From assembly GCA_020351775.1 (NCBI GenBank), contig CP070666.1, positions 5,428,143 to 5,468,528 on the forward strand: DNA of 40,386 nt, read 5' to 3'. Shown in pieces: positions 16,762 to 25,683 of the stretch. The notes beneath the pieces were generated by a model. The model saw nothing but the letters and a program-made list of their open reading frames with translations. It did not search any database and was not told the DNA's origin. The translations under genes were made by a program, and so were the position numbers. Each line of letters starts with the position of its first letter. Position 1 is the stretch's first letter. Origin of the DNA: Gemmatimonadota bacterium. Lineage in GTDB: Bacteria; Gemmatimonadota; Gemmatimonadetes; Gemmatimonadales; GWC2-71-9.

Positions 16762-18036
16762 TCACGCTCCCCGCGGTGCGCTGAACGGATCGTTGTGCAA
16801 CCGGTAGAGCGTCTCACCGGCCTTGGGGACGTGGAGCAACCCCTCATGTTCCCGGTTCTTCCAGGCATCCTGATCGATCGTCGTGGGATCGCGGTACCCG
16901 AGATTGATCTTGCGACACTTCGATTCCGGGATGCCGGTCGCTAGCACCACTTCGATGCGTGGCTGTTCCCTCCCATCTACGTACGTCCCGATTCCCTTCA
17001 CGTGTGTCGAATGTGCCAGCACGCCTCCCGGTATGTCGGCGAACCTATCCATCTGCGCCAGGAAATAGTCCCGCACGTGGTACCCGACCCGCTCGATCAG
17101 TCTTCCGTGGGTCACCGAGATGCCTGTGATGTGCGGGGCATAGATGATCAGCTCGCCGCCGTCCCGGACCACCGGCTCGAGTTTGTATGTCGCCTTGGCG
17201 CCAACCCACAGTTCGTCGTACATGGCCGGTGCACAGGACAGCACGCTGGCATACGGCCGTTCCTTGTACACGATATGAATCTGGTCCGACAGGTCTGCCG
17301 CGCTCGACCATGCTTGTTCGGGTGTCCCGCAGTACAGCCCCATCGGCACCGCTCCTTCCACAACCAGACTCATGCAGAGCCGCGGCACCGGGAGCATCGC
17401 AGCGGCAGTATCGACCACTGCCCTGACCGGGGTCCACTTTCGGCCGATGATGACGGGGCTGGTGATGAGCGCGCCAAGCCAATGGAACATGTTGAGGATC
17501 TCGGGACCCGAGATACCCGGGAAGAGGTACTTGTTACCCCCGGAGAACCCGACTACCTCGTGTGGGAAGGTCGGACCGATTATCAGGATGAGGTCGTAGT
17601 CGAGTGCCATCCGATTCACGGTCACGCGAACCGGCTCGCGCATCAGTCCGTGTGATAGCTGCTCCACCTGGTCGCCATCGATGATCCCGATCTCCGTCAA
17701 CTGCGCCGGCTCGTTCCACCGATGGTTGTAGACCCGGGTTTTGGAGTATTTCTCCTCCCGTTCGCCCGGTGCCAGTCCGAGCCGCTTGTCGATCGCCTCT
17801 GCCGTCATCGGGGGATGCGTCCCGAGCGCGATGAGGAAATCGAGCGCCACGGCCCGATCGGCGAGTAGATCGTACAGAGTTCGGAACATGAGATCGATGG
17901 GTCCCGAGCGTGTTTGGTCGGGAATGATGCCCAAGATGCGCATCCCCGCCAGGTGCTCCCGCTGGACGAACTCGGCACAAATACCCCTGACCTCGTCCTC
18001 AGTGAGCGGGCGGGACGGCGACCCCTGTCCCAGCAC
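16762..18036 (-). CDS. LarA-family nickel-pincer racemase/epimerase homologue
   Basis: A 424-residue LarA (DUF2088) protein. LarA enzymes use a nickel-pincer nucleotide bound to a lysine to racemise 2-hydroxy acids. The active-site residues are all visible: PDQTRSGP (40-46), His74 in GTHPPM, His159 in FPHEVVGFSGG, Lys169 in GGNKYLFPG, and His185. The spacings His159-Lys169 (10) and Lys169-His185 (16) equal those I recall for lactate racemase (174-184-200). LarA homologues also include a D-gluconate 2-epimerase. Placement 4 nt after gnd and 39 nt before kdgK favours a sugar-acid substrate such as mannonate/gluconate (inference). No larB, larC or larE is seen here. The GTG start at 18036 is preceded by GGGAAGA. 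Confidence 0.87.
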   Translation of the reverse strand: MLGQGSPSRPLTEDEVRGICAEFVQREHLAGMRILGIIPDQTRSGPIDLMFRTLYDLLADRAVALDFLIALGTHPPMTAEAIDKRLGLAPGEREEKYSKTRVYNHRWNEPAQLTEIGIIDGDQVEQLSHGLMREPVRVTVNRMALDYDLILIIGPTFPHEVVGFSGGNKYLFPGISGPEILNMFHWLGALITSPVIIGRKWTPVRAVVDTAAAMLPVPRLCMSLVVEGAVPMGLYCGTPEQAWSSAADLSDQIHIVYKERPYASVLSCAPAMYDELWVGAKATYKLEPVVRDGGELIIYAPHITGISVTHGRLIERVGYHVRDYFLAQMDRFADIPGGVLAHSTHVKGIGTYVDGREQPRIEVVLATGIPESKCRKINLGYRDPTTIDQDAWKNREHEGLLHVPKAGETLYRLHNDPFSAPRGA

Positions 18037-18040
18037 TTGG

Positions 18041-19456
18041 CTAGTCTTCCCAGTTGGTGTGAAACACGCCGTCCCGATCGACCCGGCGATAGGTGTGCGC
18101 GCCGAAGAAGTCGCGCTGCGCTTGCAGCAGGTTGGCCGGCAAAACAGCGGAGCGATAGCTGTCGTAGTAGGCAAGTGCGCTGCTGAATGCCGGGACCGGC
18201 ACCCCAAGCTCAGCCGCGGTCGCGACAACCGACCTCCACCCCGCGGAAGCCTCGCGGATTGCGCCAGAGAAGTACGGATCGAGTAGCAGGTTTGCCAGGG
18301 TGGGATTCCCGTCGTAGGCATCTTTGATTCTGGACAGGAACCGGGCCCGAATGATGCACCCCGCTCGCCACAGCGCCGCGATGGCGCCGAATTGCAGATT
18401 CCAGCCGTATTCCTCGTTGGCCGCTCGCAGCAGCTGGAAGCCCTGTGCGTACGAGCAGATCTTCGACGCGTAAAGGGCCTGACGAATCATCTCGATGAAT
18501 GTTTGCGGGTCGCCGGAATAGACGATCTCCGGCCCATGCAGCACCTGCGCCGCCGCTACCCGCTCCGCCTTGAGTGCGCTCATCATGCGGCTGAACACCG
18601 CAATCGCGATGGTCTGCGCCGGCACGCCCAGGTCGAGTGACACGACGCTGGCCCACTTGCCCGTCCCCTTCTGCTGAGCTGTGTCGAGGATGACGTGCAC
18701 GAGGGGCTTCCCCGTATCCGGGTCGGTCTTGGCCATGATCGTACCGGTGATCTCGATCAGATAGCTGTTGAGATCGCCTTCGTTCCAGCGCTCGAAGATC
18801 CCCTGCATATCCGCTGGCGTCAGGCCGAGCACACGCTCCATCAAGTAGTACGCTTCGCAGATCATCTGCATGTCGCCGTACTCGATGCCGTTGTGGATCA
18901 TTTTGACGAAGTGTCCGGCACCATCCGGTCCGATCCAATCGCAGCACGGGACACCGTCCGGCGCCTTTGCCGCGATCTTCTGGAAGATCGACTTCACGAG
19001 GGGCCAGGCGTCCGGGTTCCCTCCCGGCATGATCGAAGGGCCGCGCAGTGCGCCCTCTTCGCCGCCGCTCACACCGGTGCCGACGTACAGAATGCCTGTC
19101 CCCGCCAGCGCTTCGAGTCGCCTTCGGGTATCCTCGAAGTGGGAGTTCCCGCCGTCGATCAACAGATCCCCACTAGAGAGCCCGGGTCGCAGATCGTCGA
19201 TCAACGAGTCAACGGGTTTCCCCGCCGGCACCATCATCATGATCCGCCGCGGCCGCTCGAGCCGATCGAGAAGCTCCTCGAGCGTTCCAACGACCACCAT
19301 GTCCCCGCCCGCGAATCGGTCTCGCGCGGCACCCGCTTTTTCAACATCGACGTCGTATCCCGCGACGGAGTAGCCGTTCCGTTCGATGTTCAGCGCTAGG
19401 TTCTGACCCATCACGCCGAGGCCGATCACGCCCATCGCCTTGTGCTTAGCGCTCAT
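18041..19456 (-). CDS. gnd: 6-phosphogluconate dehydrogenase, decarboxylating
   Basis: A 471-residue enzyme that oxidises and decarboxylates 6-phosphogluconate to ribulose 5-phosphate. The dinucleotide loop is VIGLGVMGQNLALNIERNGY, the substrate-binding GVSGGEEGALRGPSIMPGG is complete, and the catalytic lysine and asparagine lie in KMIHNGIEYGDMQ. The C-terminal tail QRDFFGAHTYRRVDR carries the conserved His and Arg. Length is standard for the long, homodimeric form. The ATG at 19456 follows AAAGGAA. It is the first gene of gnd-larA-kdgK, with only 4 nt before the LarA homologue, so the locus can feed six-carbon aldonates into the pentose phosphate pathway if a gluconate kinase is available. 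Confidence 0.96.
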   Translation of the reverse strand: MSAKHKAMGVIGLGVMGQNLALNIERNGYSVAGYDVDVEKAGAARDRFAGGDMVVVGTLEELLDRLERPRRIMMMVPAGKPVDSLIDDLRPGLSSGDLLIDGGNSHFEDTRRRLEALAGTGILYVGTGVSGGEEGALRGPSIMPGGNPDAWPLVKSIFQKIAAKAPDGVPCCDWIGPDGAGHFVKMIHNGIEYGDMQMICEAYYLMERVLGLTPADMQGIFERWNEGDLNSYLIEITGTIMAKTDPDTGKPLVHVILDTAQQKGTGKWASVVSLDLGVPAQTIAIAVFSRMMSALKAERVAAAQVLHGPEIVYSGDPQTFIEMIRQALYASKICSYAQGFQLLRAANEEYGWNLQFGAIAALWRAGCIIRARFLSRIKDAYDGNPTLANLLLDPYFSGAIREASAGWRSVVATAAELGVPVPAFSSALAYYDSYRSAVLPANLLQAQRDFFGAHTYRRVDRDGVFHTNWED

Positions 19457-19981
19457 CCCACGTTCCTTTCGGCTCCGTCACACCAAGCCTCCGCACTGAT
19501 TCCCTCGCTCCTCGACCTCCCCAAAGCATCCCAACGGACCACCACGAGTCTATCAGACGGCGCAAATGATCGAAATTGAGAGTTCGCTGAGTTCGACATC
19601 TTCGTTGGAGGATCTGGAGCTCCAGACGGAACTGCATTCTATCTGTGGTTTTCGTCTCTTCGCAAGTGAAGCCTCCCGTAACTCACTCCGATGAGGAGAG
19701 TCAGATGTGCCCATACAGGTGCCCGGCACACGCGATGCTCTGCTGCGCCCGCTTGAGCGACTGTGCTTTTGCCCAGGCGACTCGCATATAGTATCTGAGT
19801 GGCACGGACAAGAATGAGACTGTTGACTGGGAGTTCCGGTCGACTCAAGGCCACCGATCCGGCGGCCGCGCATGGTCCGGCCTGACACCCGAACACGCTG
19901 TCGCGGTTAGGGCGCTTATTCGAGACGACGGTGTACTTCTACTTTGCAGACCTTCCGGCTACGGAACAGTGGGACGCGCAA
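19457..19981. other. Gene-free gap upstream of gnd
   Basis: A 525-nt stretch of visibly lower G+C than its surroundings with no gene I can support. A 42-codon plus-strand frame at 19566-19694 lacks a ribosome-binding site and resembles nothing known. TTCCG-GCTA-CGGAA (19953-19966) is a short hairpin just past the SDR stop. The gnd promoter should lie here, but no clear hexamer pair was found. Confidence 0.4.
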
Positions 19982-20815
19982 TCACACTCCGGCATAGGCG
20001 GCAAACCCTCCGTCGACGGTAATCACGCTACCCGTTACGAAAGCCGACGCCGGCGAGAGCAGCCACAGCACCGCACCCAGGAGGTCCTCCGGCGTGCCGA
20101 ATCGGCCCATTGGCGTGTGGTCAATGATGCGCCGCCCTCGGGCGGTGAGTTCTCCCGTCACCTCATCTGTCAACAGGAACCGGTTCTGCTCGGTCATGAA
20201 GAACCCCGGCGCCAGCGCATTGACCCGGATCGCGGGCGAGCACTCCTGCGCCATGTGGACGGCCAACCATTGTGTGAAGTTGGTCACCGCCGCCTTTGCA
20301 GCCGAGTAAGCCACCACACGTGTGATCGGTCGGAAGGCACTCATCGACGAGATGTTCAGAATGGTTCCTTCGCTCTGGTTCGCCATCGCCCTGCCGAACA
20401 CCTGTGACGGCAGGACTGTTCCGACAAGGTTGAGATCGAACACGGATCGCAGCGCGTCTGGCGGGAGATCGAAGAACGACAGGTCGGGACCCGTGGTGCC
20501 GCCCGGCTGGTTTCCGCCCGCAGCATTGATCAGCGCGTCGACTCTCCCGAATTCCTGCACGATCCGATCGCAGTTCGCGGTGAGGTTGTCCAGGTCCAGT
20601 ACGTCACCCTGTACGAAGACGGGCTTGCCAGCGCCCGTGTCGATGCGCTTGAGCAGCTGTCCGGCCATCTCGGGATCGCGATCGAGGATCGCGACACTCG
20701 CGTTGCACCCGACTAGCGCACATGCCATCTCACCGCCGAGGACGCCCGCTCCGCCAGTGATCACGACGGTCCTGCCGGAAAAGTCGTATAGATCCATCAG
20801 TTCTGCGAGATTCAT
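19982..20815 (-). CDS. Short-chain dehydrogenase, probable D-fructuronate reductase/D-mannonate oxidoreductase
   Basis: A 277-residue classical SDR. The cofactor loop is TGGAGVLGG, followed by NAAGGNQPGG, the catalytic serine in NISSMSAF, Tyr and Lys in YSAAK, and ALAPGFFMTEQNRFLL. The N-terminus MNLAELMDLYDFSGRTVVIT and the NAAGGNQPGGTT insertion are features of the SDRs that replace UxuB in several uronate loci. Such an enzyme would reduce D-fructuronate from UxaC to D-mannonate. KduD-like activity on ketouronates is an alternative. ATG 20815 has GCGGAG upstream. It is on the same strand as gnd but 525 nt away, so it is probably transcribed separately, divergently from the DUF6807-ThuA gene. 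Confidence 0.85.
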   Translation of the reverse strand: MNLAELMDLYDFSGRTVVITGGAGVLGGEMACALVGCNASVAILDRDPEMAGQLLKRIDTGAGKPVFVQGDVLDLDNLTANCDRIVQEFGRVDALINAAGGNQPGGTTGPDLSFFDLPPDALRSVFDLNLVGTVLPSQVFGRAMANQSEGTILNISSMSAFRPITRVVAYSAAKAAVTNFTQWLAVHMAQECSPAIRVNALAPGFFMTEQNRFLLTDEVTGELTARGRRIIDHTPMGRFGTPEDLLGAVLWLLSPASAFVTGSVITVDGGFAAYAGV

Positions 20816-21082
20816 GACGTTGCTCCGCTGCCGCACTCAGTTGGGAGAAGGTGCTGCCAGAATGGCCGCCTCCGGGACCGACGCCCTTGCGATGATAGAC
20901 TGATTGCGGAGTCGAGTCCATAGCGGCGAGTACTCAGGTGCTGCATGCAGACGCTTGCGTCACCTTCTCTTGCGCTCGATGCGCGAGCGGTCATGTTTCG
21001 TCATTGGAGCGGCGCCTTTGTTTGTCGCCAGTTGTCGCGTCGCCGATGCCTCACTCGTCGCCAGCCAAGGGGTGTAAGACCC

Positions 21083-23083
21083 ATGATGTGGAGACCGTCC
21101 GGATCGGCCATCGGCACATGGTTGACCTCGTTCGTCACCGTAATGTTACTATCCACCTCGCTCTACGCGCAGTCGAAAACCATCGCCGAGTTCGCAGTCC
21201 ACGCGGGGAGGTATGACCGCGTCGACGTCCCGGTGACCGCAACGTTGCGGGGCGTTCCGCTCCACCTGACATCGGGCAGGCTACAACTCTATGAGATCAC
21301 GAATGGGATCGACGTGCCGGTGGTGTCACAATTGGAGCCGGGCGATCCGGCACACGTCTCTTGGATTTTGAGCGGCGAGACCCATGCCGGCCAGGTGCGC
21401 AACTTCGAGTTGCGCGCAGTCGCGTCGGGACCGGCGCGTGCCGGAGCGGATCAGGCGGTCCGCGTGGAGGACGATGGAGAGAGCGTGTGGATCCGGATCA
21501 GGGACAAGCCCGTGTTGGCATACCGCTACGCGATCCAGCCTGCTCCGGAGGGAGTAGACCCGATATACGCTCGCGGTGGGTTCATCCACCCGCTGTACTC
21601 GCCCGGGGGCGAAGTGCTGTCCCGAATTCAGCCGCCAGATCACTATCACCACTATGGAATCTGGAATCCGTGGACGAAGACGCAGTTCGAGGGACGCGAA
21701 GTTGACTTCTGGAACCTGAACAAGGGACAGGGGACCGTCCGGCCACGCCAAGTTCTGGAGCGTACGGCGGGACCTCTGAGAGGGGGCTTCAGGGCGTCGC
21801 TAGACCACGTCGTGATTGGCCCGGACTCGACCGCGTCGGTGGCGCTGAAGGAGGAGTGGGATGTCCGGGTCTGGAACCTGGATCCGGCGAGCAGGGCGTG
21901 GCTGATCGACTTCGTCTCTAAACTCAATCCGCTGGACAAGCCGCTGACCGTCGAGGCCTACCGCTACCAGGGTTTCAGTCTCCGGGCCACAGGGAAGTGG
22001 AGTGATGCAACAGCTACGCTGCTGACCTCTGAGGGTCTCGACAAGAGCAATGGGAACGCCACCCGAGCCCGATGGATCGACGTCAACGGTGTATCTGCAG
22101 CGTCGGCAGGCACCTCCGGCATACTCTTCATGACCCATCCGGGGAACTACAACTACCCCGAGCAGCTCCGCCTGTGGCCGCTGGGTGCCAACGGAGGGGA
22201 GGAAAACGTCTTCATCAACTTCAACCCGGCGCAGGATCGCGACTGGGAGTTGCTGCCAGGCCGCTCGTACGCGTTGCAGTACCGTATGCTCGTCTACGAC
22301 GGGAAGCTGGATCCGGCCACTGCCGATCGGTTCTGGAGGGATTTCGCTAATCCACCGGATGTAGACACGTATCCGACCGGAGCACTGGAGGGAGCTAGGG
22401 TCCTCGTGTATACACGCAACGGTGAAGGCTACGTACACGACAACATCGCCGCTAGCGTGGCGGCGATTCAGCAGCTAGGCGAGCGGCACGGGTTCGCGGT
22501 AGACGTCTCCAACGATCCCGAGCTCTTCACTGTCAACAGCCTGCGCCAGTACGACGCGCTGATCTTCTCCAACACCAACAACGAGGCATTCACGTCCGAC
22601 GAGCAGCGGCTGGCCTTTCAGACCTACATCAGGGGTGGTGGCGGATTTATGGGGATACACTCGGCCAGCGGATCGGAACGCAGCTGGCCCTGGTACTTCC
22701 AACTACTCGGTGGGACTTTCGTGCGCCATCCGCCGCAGCAGGATTTCACGGTCGAGGTCATGGATCGCTCGCACCCTTCGACATCGTTCCTGCCCGACCG
22801 CTGGGATATCGAAAACGACGAGTGCTACTACTTGAACAAGCTCAATCCCGACCTCAAAGTGCTGTTGGCGGCCGATCTGACGACCGTCACTGATGAGGAG
22901 CGAGAAGGATTCCCCGGGGAGATCTTCGGCAACAGTTTTCCGCTGGCCTGGTACCATGAATTCGACGGAGGGCGTCAGTGGTACACCGCGTTGGGACACC
23001 GGCCGGAACAGTACCAGGATCCGATGTTCGTGCGCCATATCCTCGGCGGGATCAGCTGGGTGGTTACTGGGATTTCGCGATAG
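21083..23083 (+). CDS. Secreted DUF6807 (PmoA-like)-ThuA fusion protein
   Basis: A 666-residue two-domain protein with an N-terminal signal peptide (about residues 1-30, ending in STSLYAQS). Residues of about 35-430 are a DUF6807 domain, recognised by DHYHHYGIWNPWTKTQ (from Asp186) and EVDFWNLNKGQGT. Residues of about 437-665 are a ThuA domain (trehalose-utilisation family, class I amidotransferase-like fold), with ARVLVYTRNGEGYVHDNI, GGGGFMGIHSASG and AWYHEFDGGRQWYTALGHR. ThuA proteins act with Gfo/Idh dehydrogenases on 3-keto-disaccharides in Rhizobium; DUF6807 has no proven function. The adjacent downstream gene is a Tat-exported Gfo/Idh protein, 54 nt away. I infer a periplasmic role in keto-glycoside processing. 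ATG 21083 or 21086 is the start, preceded by AAGGGG. Confidence 0.88.
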   Translation: MMWRPSGSAIGTWLTSFVTVMLLSTSLYAQSKTIAEFAVHAGRYDRVDVPVTATLRGVPLHLTSGRLQLYEITNGIDVPVVSQLEPGDPAHVSWILSGETHAGQVRNFELRAVASGPARAGADQAVRVEDDGESVWIRIRDKPVLAYRYAIQPAPEGVDPIYARGGFIHPLYSPGGEVLSRIQPPDHYHHYGIWNPWTKTQFEGREVDFWNLNKGQGTVRPRQVLERTAGPLRGGFRASLDHVVIGPDSTASVALKEEWDVRVWNLDPASRAWLIDFVSKLNPLDKPLTVEAYRYQGFSLRATGKWSDATATLLTSEGLDKSNGNATRARWIDVNGVSAASAGTSGILFMTHPGNYNYPEQLRLWPLGANGGEENVFINFNPAQDRDWELLPGRSYALQYRMLVYDGKLDPATADRFWRDFANPPDVDTYPTGALEGARVLVYTRNGEGYVHDNIAASVAAIQQLGERHGFAVDVSNDPELFTVNSLRQYDALIFSNTNNEAFTSDEQRLAFQTYIRGGGGFMGIHSASGSERSWPWYFQLLGGTFVRHPPQQDFTVEVMDRSHPSTSFLPDRWDIENDECYYLNKLNPDLKVLLAADLTTVTDEEREGFPGEIFGNSFPLAWYHEFDGGRQWYTALGHRPEQYQDPMFVRHILGGISWVVTGISR

Positions 23084-23137
23084 TTGGTCGCAACCGGTTA
23101 CGGAGAGACAGGTACGATACAGAAAAGGGTATGTACC

Positions 23138-24568
23138 ATGGGTAGACTAACGAGAAGAGAGTACCTGAAGACGTCGTTATTCGGCGCAGCAGGGTTGGCG
23201 TTTACCCCCAAGGCCGCGCCTACGATCGTGCCGTCGACCGTTTTTGGCCCAAACGCGCCAAGCAACACCATCAACGTCGGCCAGATCGGGACCGGTCGGA
23301 TCGCCCGAGCTCACGACCTGCCGCTGACCATGCAGAACGCCGGCGTGCGCGTGACCGCAGTGTGCGACGTCGACAAGCTACGCGCGGCCGAGGGCAAAGA
23401 GTTGGTCGAGCAGTACTACGCCAGGGCTAACACCAGCGCCCCCGATGTGAGGTTGTATTACGACTACCGCGAGCTCGTATCACAGCCGGACATCGATGCA
23501 GTCATCATCAGCACGCCGGACCATCAACACTTCCTTCCTGCACTGGAGGCAGCGCTGGCTGGCAAGGATATCTACATGCAGAAGCCGTTCTCCCTGACCG
23601 TGCAGGAAGGCAGGATCCTGAGCGACCTGCTGCACCGCATGGGTACGGTATTCCAAGTCGGCAGCCAGCAACGCTCGATAGATCCGTGGCCGCACTTCAA
23701 GAGAGCGTGTGAGTTGGCACGCAACGGCCGGGTCGGAACTCTGCATACAGTGCAGGTCGGCCTGCCAGGCGATCCGCCAGGCGGCGACCCGACGCCGATG
23801 CCGGTGCCGGAAAATCTGGATTACGACATGTGGCTGGGGACGACACCGGAGGTGCCGTATACGCTCGATCGCGTACACCCACAGGAGAGGATCCCGCCTG
23901 CCAGTGGATACTCGCGTCCGGGTTGGCTGCGGTGTGAGCAGTTCTCAGCCGGGATGATCACAGGTTGGGGCGCACACCATGTCGACACGGCGCACTGGGG
24001 AATGGGGACCGAATTCACGGGCCCGGTCGAGCTCGAGGCCACGGCGGAGTTCGCTTCCGGGGGGCTGTGGGACGTCCACGGCGATTTCAATGTGGAGGCC
24101 AAATACGCCAACGGAGTGACCATGCTGATCTCGGGCGCGTTCCCTAACGGCGTGCGGTTCGAGGGTTCTGACGGATGGATCTTCGTCACGCGGAGCGGAC
24201 CACCTGTCACCGGAAGCGACCCGTCGTCCGGACAACAGGCATCCCCGATCCAGGCCAGCGATCCGGCGATCCTGGAGTCGGAGATCGGACCCGACGAGCT
24301 ACATCTCTACGAGAGCCCCGAACAGCATCAGAACTGGATCGAGTGCATCCGCAGCCGACGGACGACAGTCGCACCGGTCGAGGTAGCCCACCGCTCCACC
24401 AGCATGTGCCTGATTTCCCACATCGCGATGAAGCTCGACCGTCCCCTGCGTTGGGATGCGATCAATGAGCGGTTCCACGATGACGATGAGGCAAACGCGA
24501 TGCTATCGAGGCCGCAGCGGTTCCCCTACAGCCTGGAGGCGGTCAAAGCACTGCGCGTGGAGGATTGA
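23138..24568 (+). CDS. Tat-exported Gfo/Idh/MocA family oxidoreductase
   Basis: A 476-residue protein with the twin-arginine motif LTRREYLKTSLFGAAGL at its N-terminus, so it is exported folded. The Rossmann start is VGQIGTGRIARAHDL; the family catalytic motif is MQKPFSLT (a variant of EKP). The C-terminal domain has TGWGAHHVDTAHWGMGTE, frequent in large exported Gfo/Idh proteins of planctomycetes, acidobacteria and gemmatimonads. These probably carry a tightly bound NAD(H) and oxidise or reduce sugar carbons in place, but substrates are mostly unknown. ATG 23138 was chosen because AAAAGGG lies 10 nt before it and because the Tat motif follows at the usual distance. It forms a two-gene unit with the DUF6807-ThuA gene. 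Confidence 0.9.
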   Translation: MGRLTRREYLKTSLFGAAGLAFTPKAAPTIVPSTVFGPNAPSNTINVGQIGTGRIARAHDLPLTMQNAGVRVTAVCDVDKLRAAEGKELVEQYYARANTSAPDVRLYYDYRELVSQPDIDAVIISTPDHQHFLPALEAALAGKDIYMQKPFSLTVQEGRILSDLLHRMGTVFQVGSQQRSIDPWPHFKRACELARNGRVGTLHTVQVGLPGDPPGGDPTPMPVPENLDYDMWLGTTPEVPYTLDRVHPQERIPPASGYSRPGWLRCEQFSAGMITGWGAHHVDTAHWGMGTEFTGPVELEATAEFASGGLWDVHGDFNVEAKYANGVTMLISGAFPNGVRFEGSDGWIFVTRSGPPVTGSDPSSGQQASPIQASDPAILESEIGPDELHLYESPEQHQNWIECIRSRRTTVAPVEVAHRSTSMCLISHIAMKLDRPLRWDAINERFHDDDEANAMLSRPQRFPYSLEAVKALRVED

Positions 24569-24606
24569 GCGGCCCTCGGCTCAACTGAGAAGATTGCAGG
24601 CGAGAT

Positions 24607-24636
24607 GAAAGAGGAAGCCTATCAGCTTCCTCTTTC
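24607..24636. terminator. Bidirectional intrinsic terminator between convergent genes
   Basis: A perfect 12-bp stem (GAAAGAGGAAGC with GCTTCCTCTTTC) closes a 6-nt loop. It lies 38 nt past the Gfo/Idh stop and 4 nt past the epimerase stop. The stem itself supplies T-rich ends on both strands, which suits a terminator shared by both genes. Confidence 0.7.
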
Positions 24637-24640
24637 GGCT

Positions 24641-25630
24641 TCAGACACCGGGATCATCAGTTGCCTTCCCAAGTCGGCACTGGTCTGCGACTATCCGATC
24701 CAGCAGCCGGTCCATCTCCGGATCACAGCGGTCATTGGGAGGAAACCGCTCGGCCACCATCCGCATACCGCGCCACGGATCGATTGGACACTCGAAGTCA
24801 CCGGCCACTGCCTTGACCTTAGTGTTGTCGAATATCACCGAGTAACTCTTGTCGCCGAGGAGTTGCCCTACCCACCCCTGGTTGTACCGGATCAGCGTAT
24901 CGGTTGGGACGTGCACGAGCGAGAACTCGGGTACCTCGAGCGCCGCAGCGATCGCCGCGAAGATCTCGTTCCACGGCCATTGACGGTCGGCTGTTATGTG
25001 GAAGTCCTCGCCAATCGCCCGCGGATTCCCGAGCAGTCGCGCGAAGGGTCGCGCGAAGTCCTGAGAGTGAGTCACCGTCCACAACGACTCGCCGTCACCA
25101 TGAACGACGACAGGCTTGCCTCGCAGCATGCGAGACACCTCGATGTTATCACCCATCGGGGTCGGCATGTGGGTTCGGTAAGTGTGACTGGGACGCACGA
25201 TCGTATAGGACAGATCCGATTGTCCCCGCAGTAGCGCCTCCATGTCGGCCTTGGCCTGCGAGTAATCCCAGAACGCGTTGACCACAGGTGTCGCTTCGGT
25301 AATGGGCAGATTGCGCACCGGCTTTTGATATACTGAGGCCGAGCTGATGAACAGATACTGCTCACAGTGTCCCCTGAACAGCTCTATGTCTCGGGCTATC
25401 GCCTGCGTGGTGAACAGTCGGAACTGGCACACCACGTCGAAATCCTGCCGCGCTAGGCTCCCGTAGGCCTCGTCGTCGGCCACATCGCCCCGCACGAGCC
25501 GGCACTCGGCGGGTAGCCCTGCGTTGTTGTTGCCGCGGTTGAAGACGGTTACATCGTGGCCGAGCCGGACCGACTCGTGGATACAGTCGAAGCTGATCTC
25601 ACCAGTACCGCCGATGTAGAGAACGCGCAT
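24641..25630 (-). CDS. NAD-dependent epimerase/dehydratase family protein (extended SDR)
   Basis: A 329-residue extended short-chain dehydrogenase. The cofactor loop is MRVLYIGGTGEIS, the serine lies in YLFISSASVYQKP, and the catalytic Tyr/Lys pair is in YSQAKADME. The later segment YTIVRPSHTYRTHMP and VTHSQDFARPFARLLGN resemble the NAD-epimerases found beside sugar oxidoreductases. The exact reaction is not recognisable; sugar-nucleotide epimerase, reductase and uronate dehydrogenase roles are all possible. It is the last gene of the minus-strand run xylB, lactonase, epimerase, 53 nt after the lactonase, and is closed by the strong hairpin at 24607-24636. The ATG at 25630 has no strong ribosome-binding sequence, which fits translation within an operon. 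Confidence 0.87.
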   Translation of the reverse strand: MRVLYIGGTGEISFDCIHESVRLGHDVTVFNRGNNNAGLPAECRLVRGDVADDEAYGSLARQDFDVVCQFRLFTTQAIARDIELFRGHCEQYLFISSASVYQKPVRNLPITEATPVVNAFWDYSQAKADMEALLRGQSDLSYTIVRPSHTYRTHMPTPMGDNIEVSRMLRGKPVVVHGDGESLWTVTHSQDFARPFARLLGNPRAIGEDFHITADRQWPWNEIFAAIAAALEVPEFSLVHVPTDTLIRYNQGWVGQLLGDKSYSVIFDNTKVKAVAGDFECPIDPWRGMRMVAERFPPNDRCDPEMDRLLDRIVADQCRLGKATDDPGV

Positions 25631-25683
25631 GCTGAATGGTAACGGCTCTGCACCCCTACGCCGAGCCGCTCTCCAGGCCAGGG

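Noticed and set aside
19566..19694. 42-codon frame in the low-GC gap upstream of gnd
   Set aside because: No ribosome-binding site and no similarity I recognise; it is shorter than many chance frames.
20973..20989. CGCTCG-N5-CGAGCG hairpin before the DUF6807-ThuA gene as a riboswitch or attenuator
   Set aside because: A single short hairpin with no alternative pairing or leader peptide; common by chance in GC-rich DNA.
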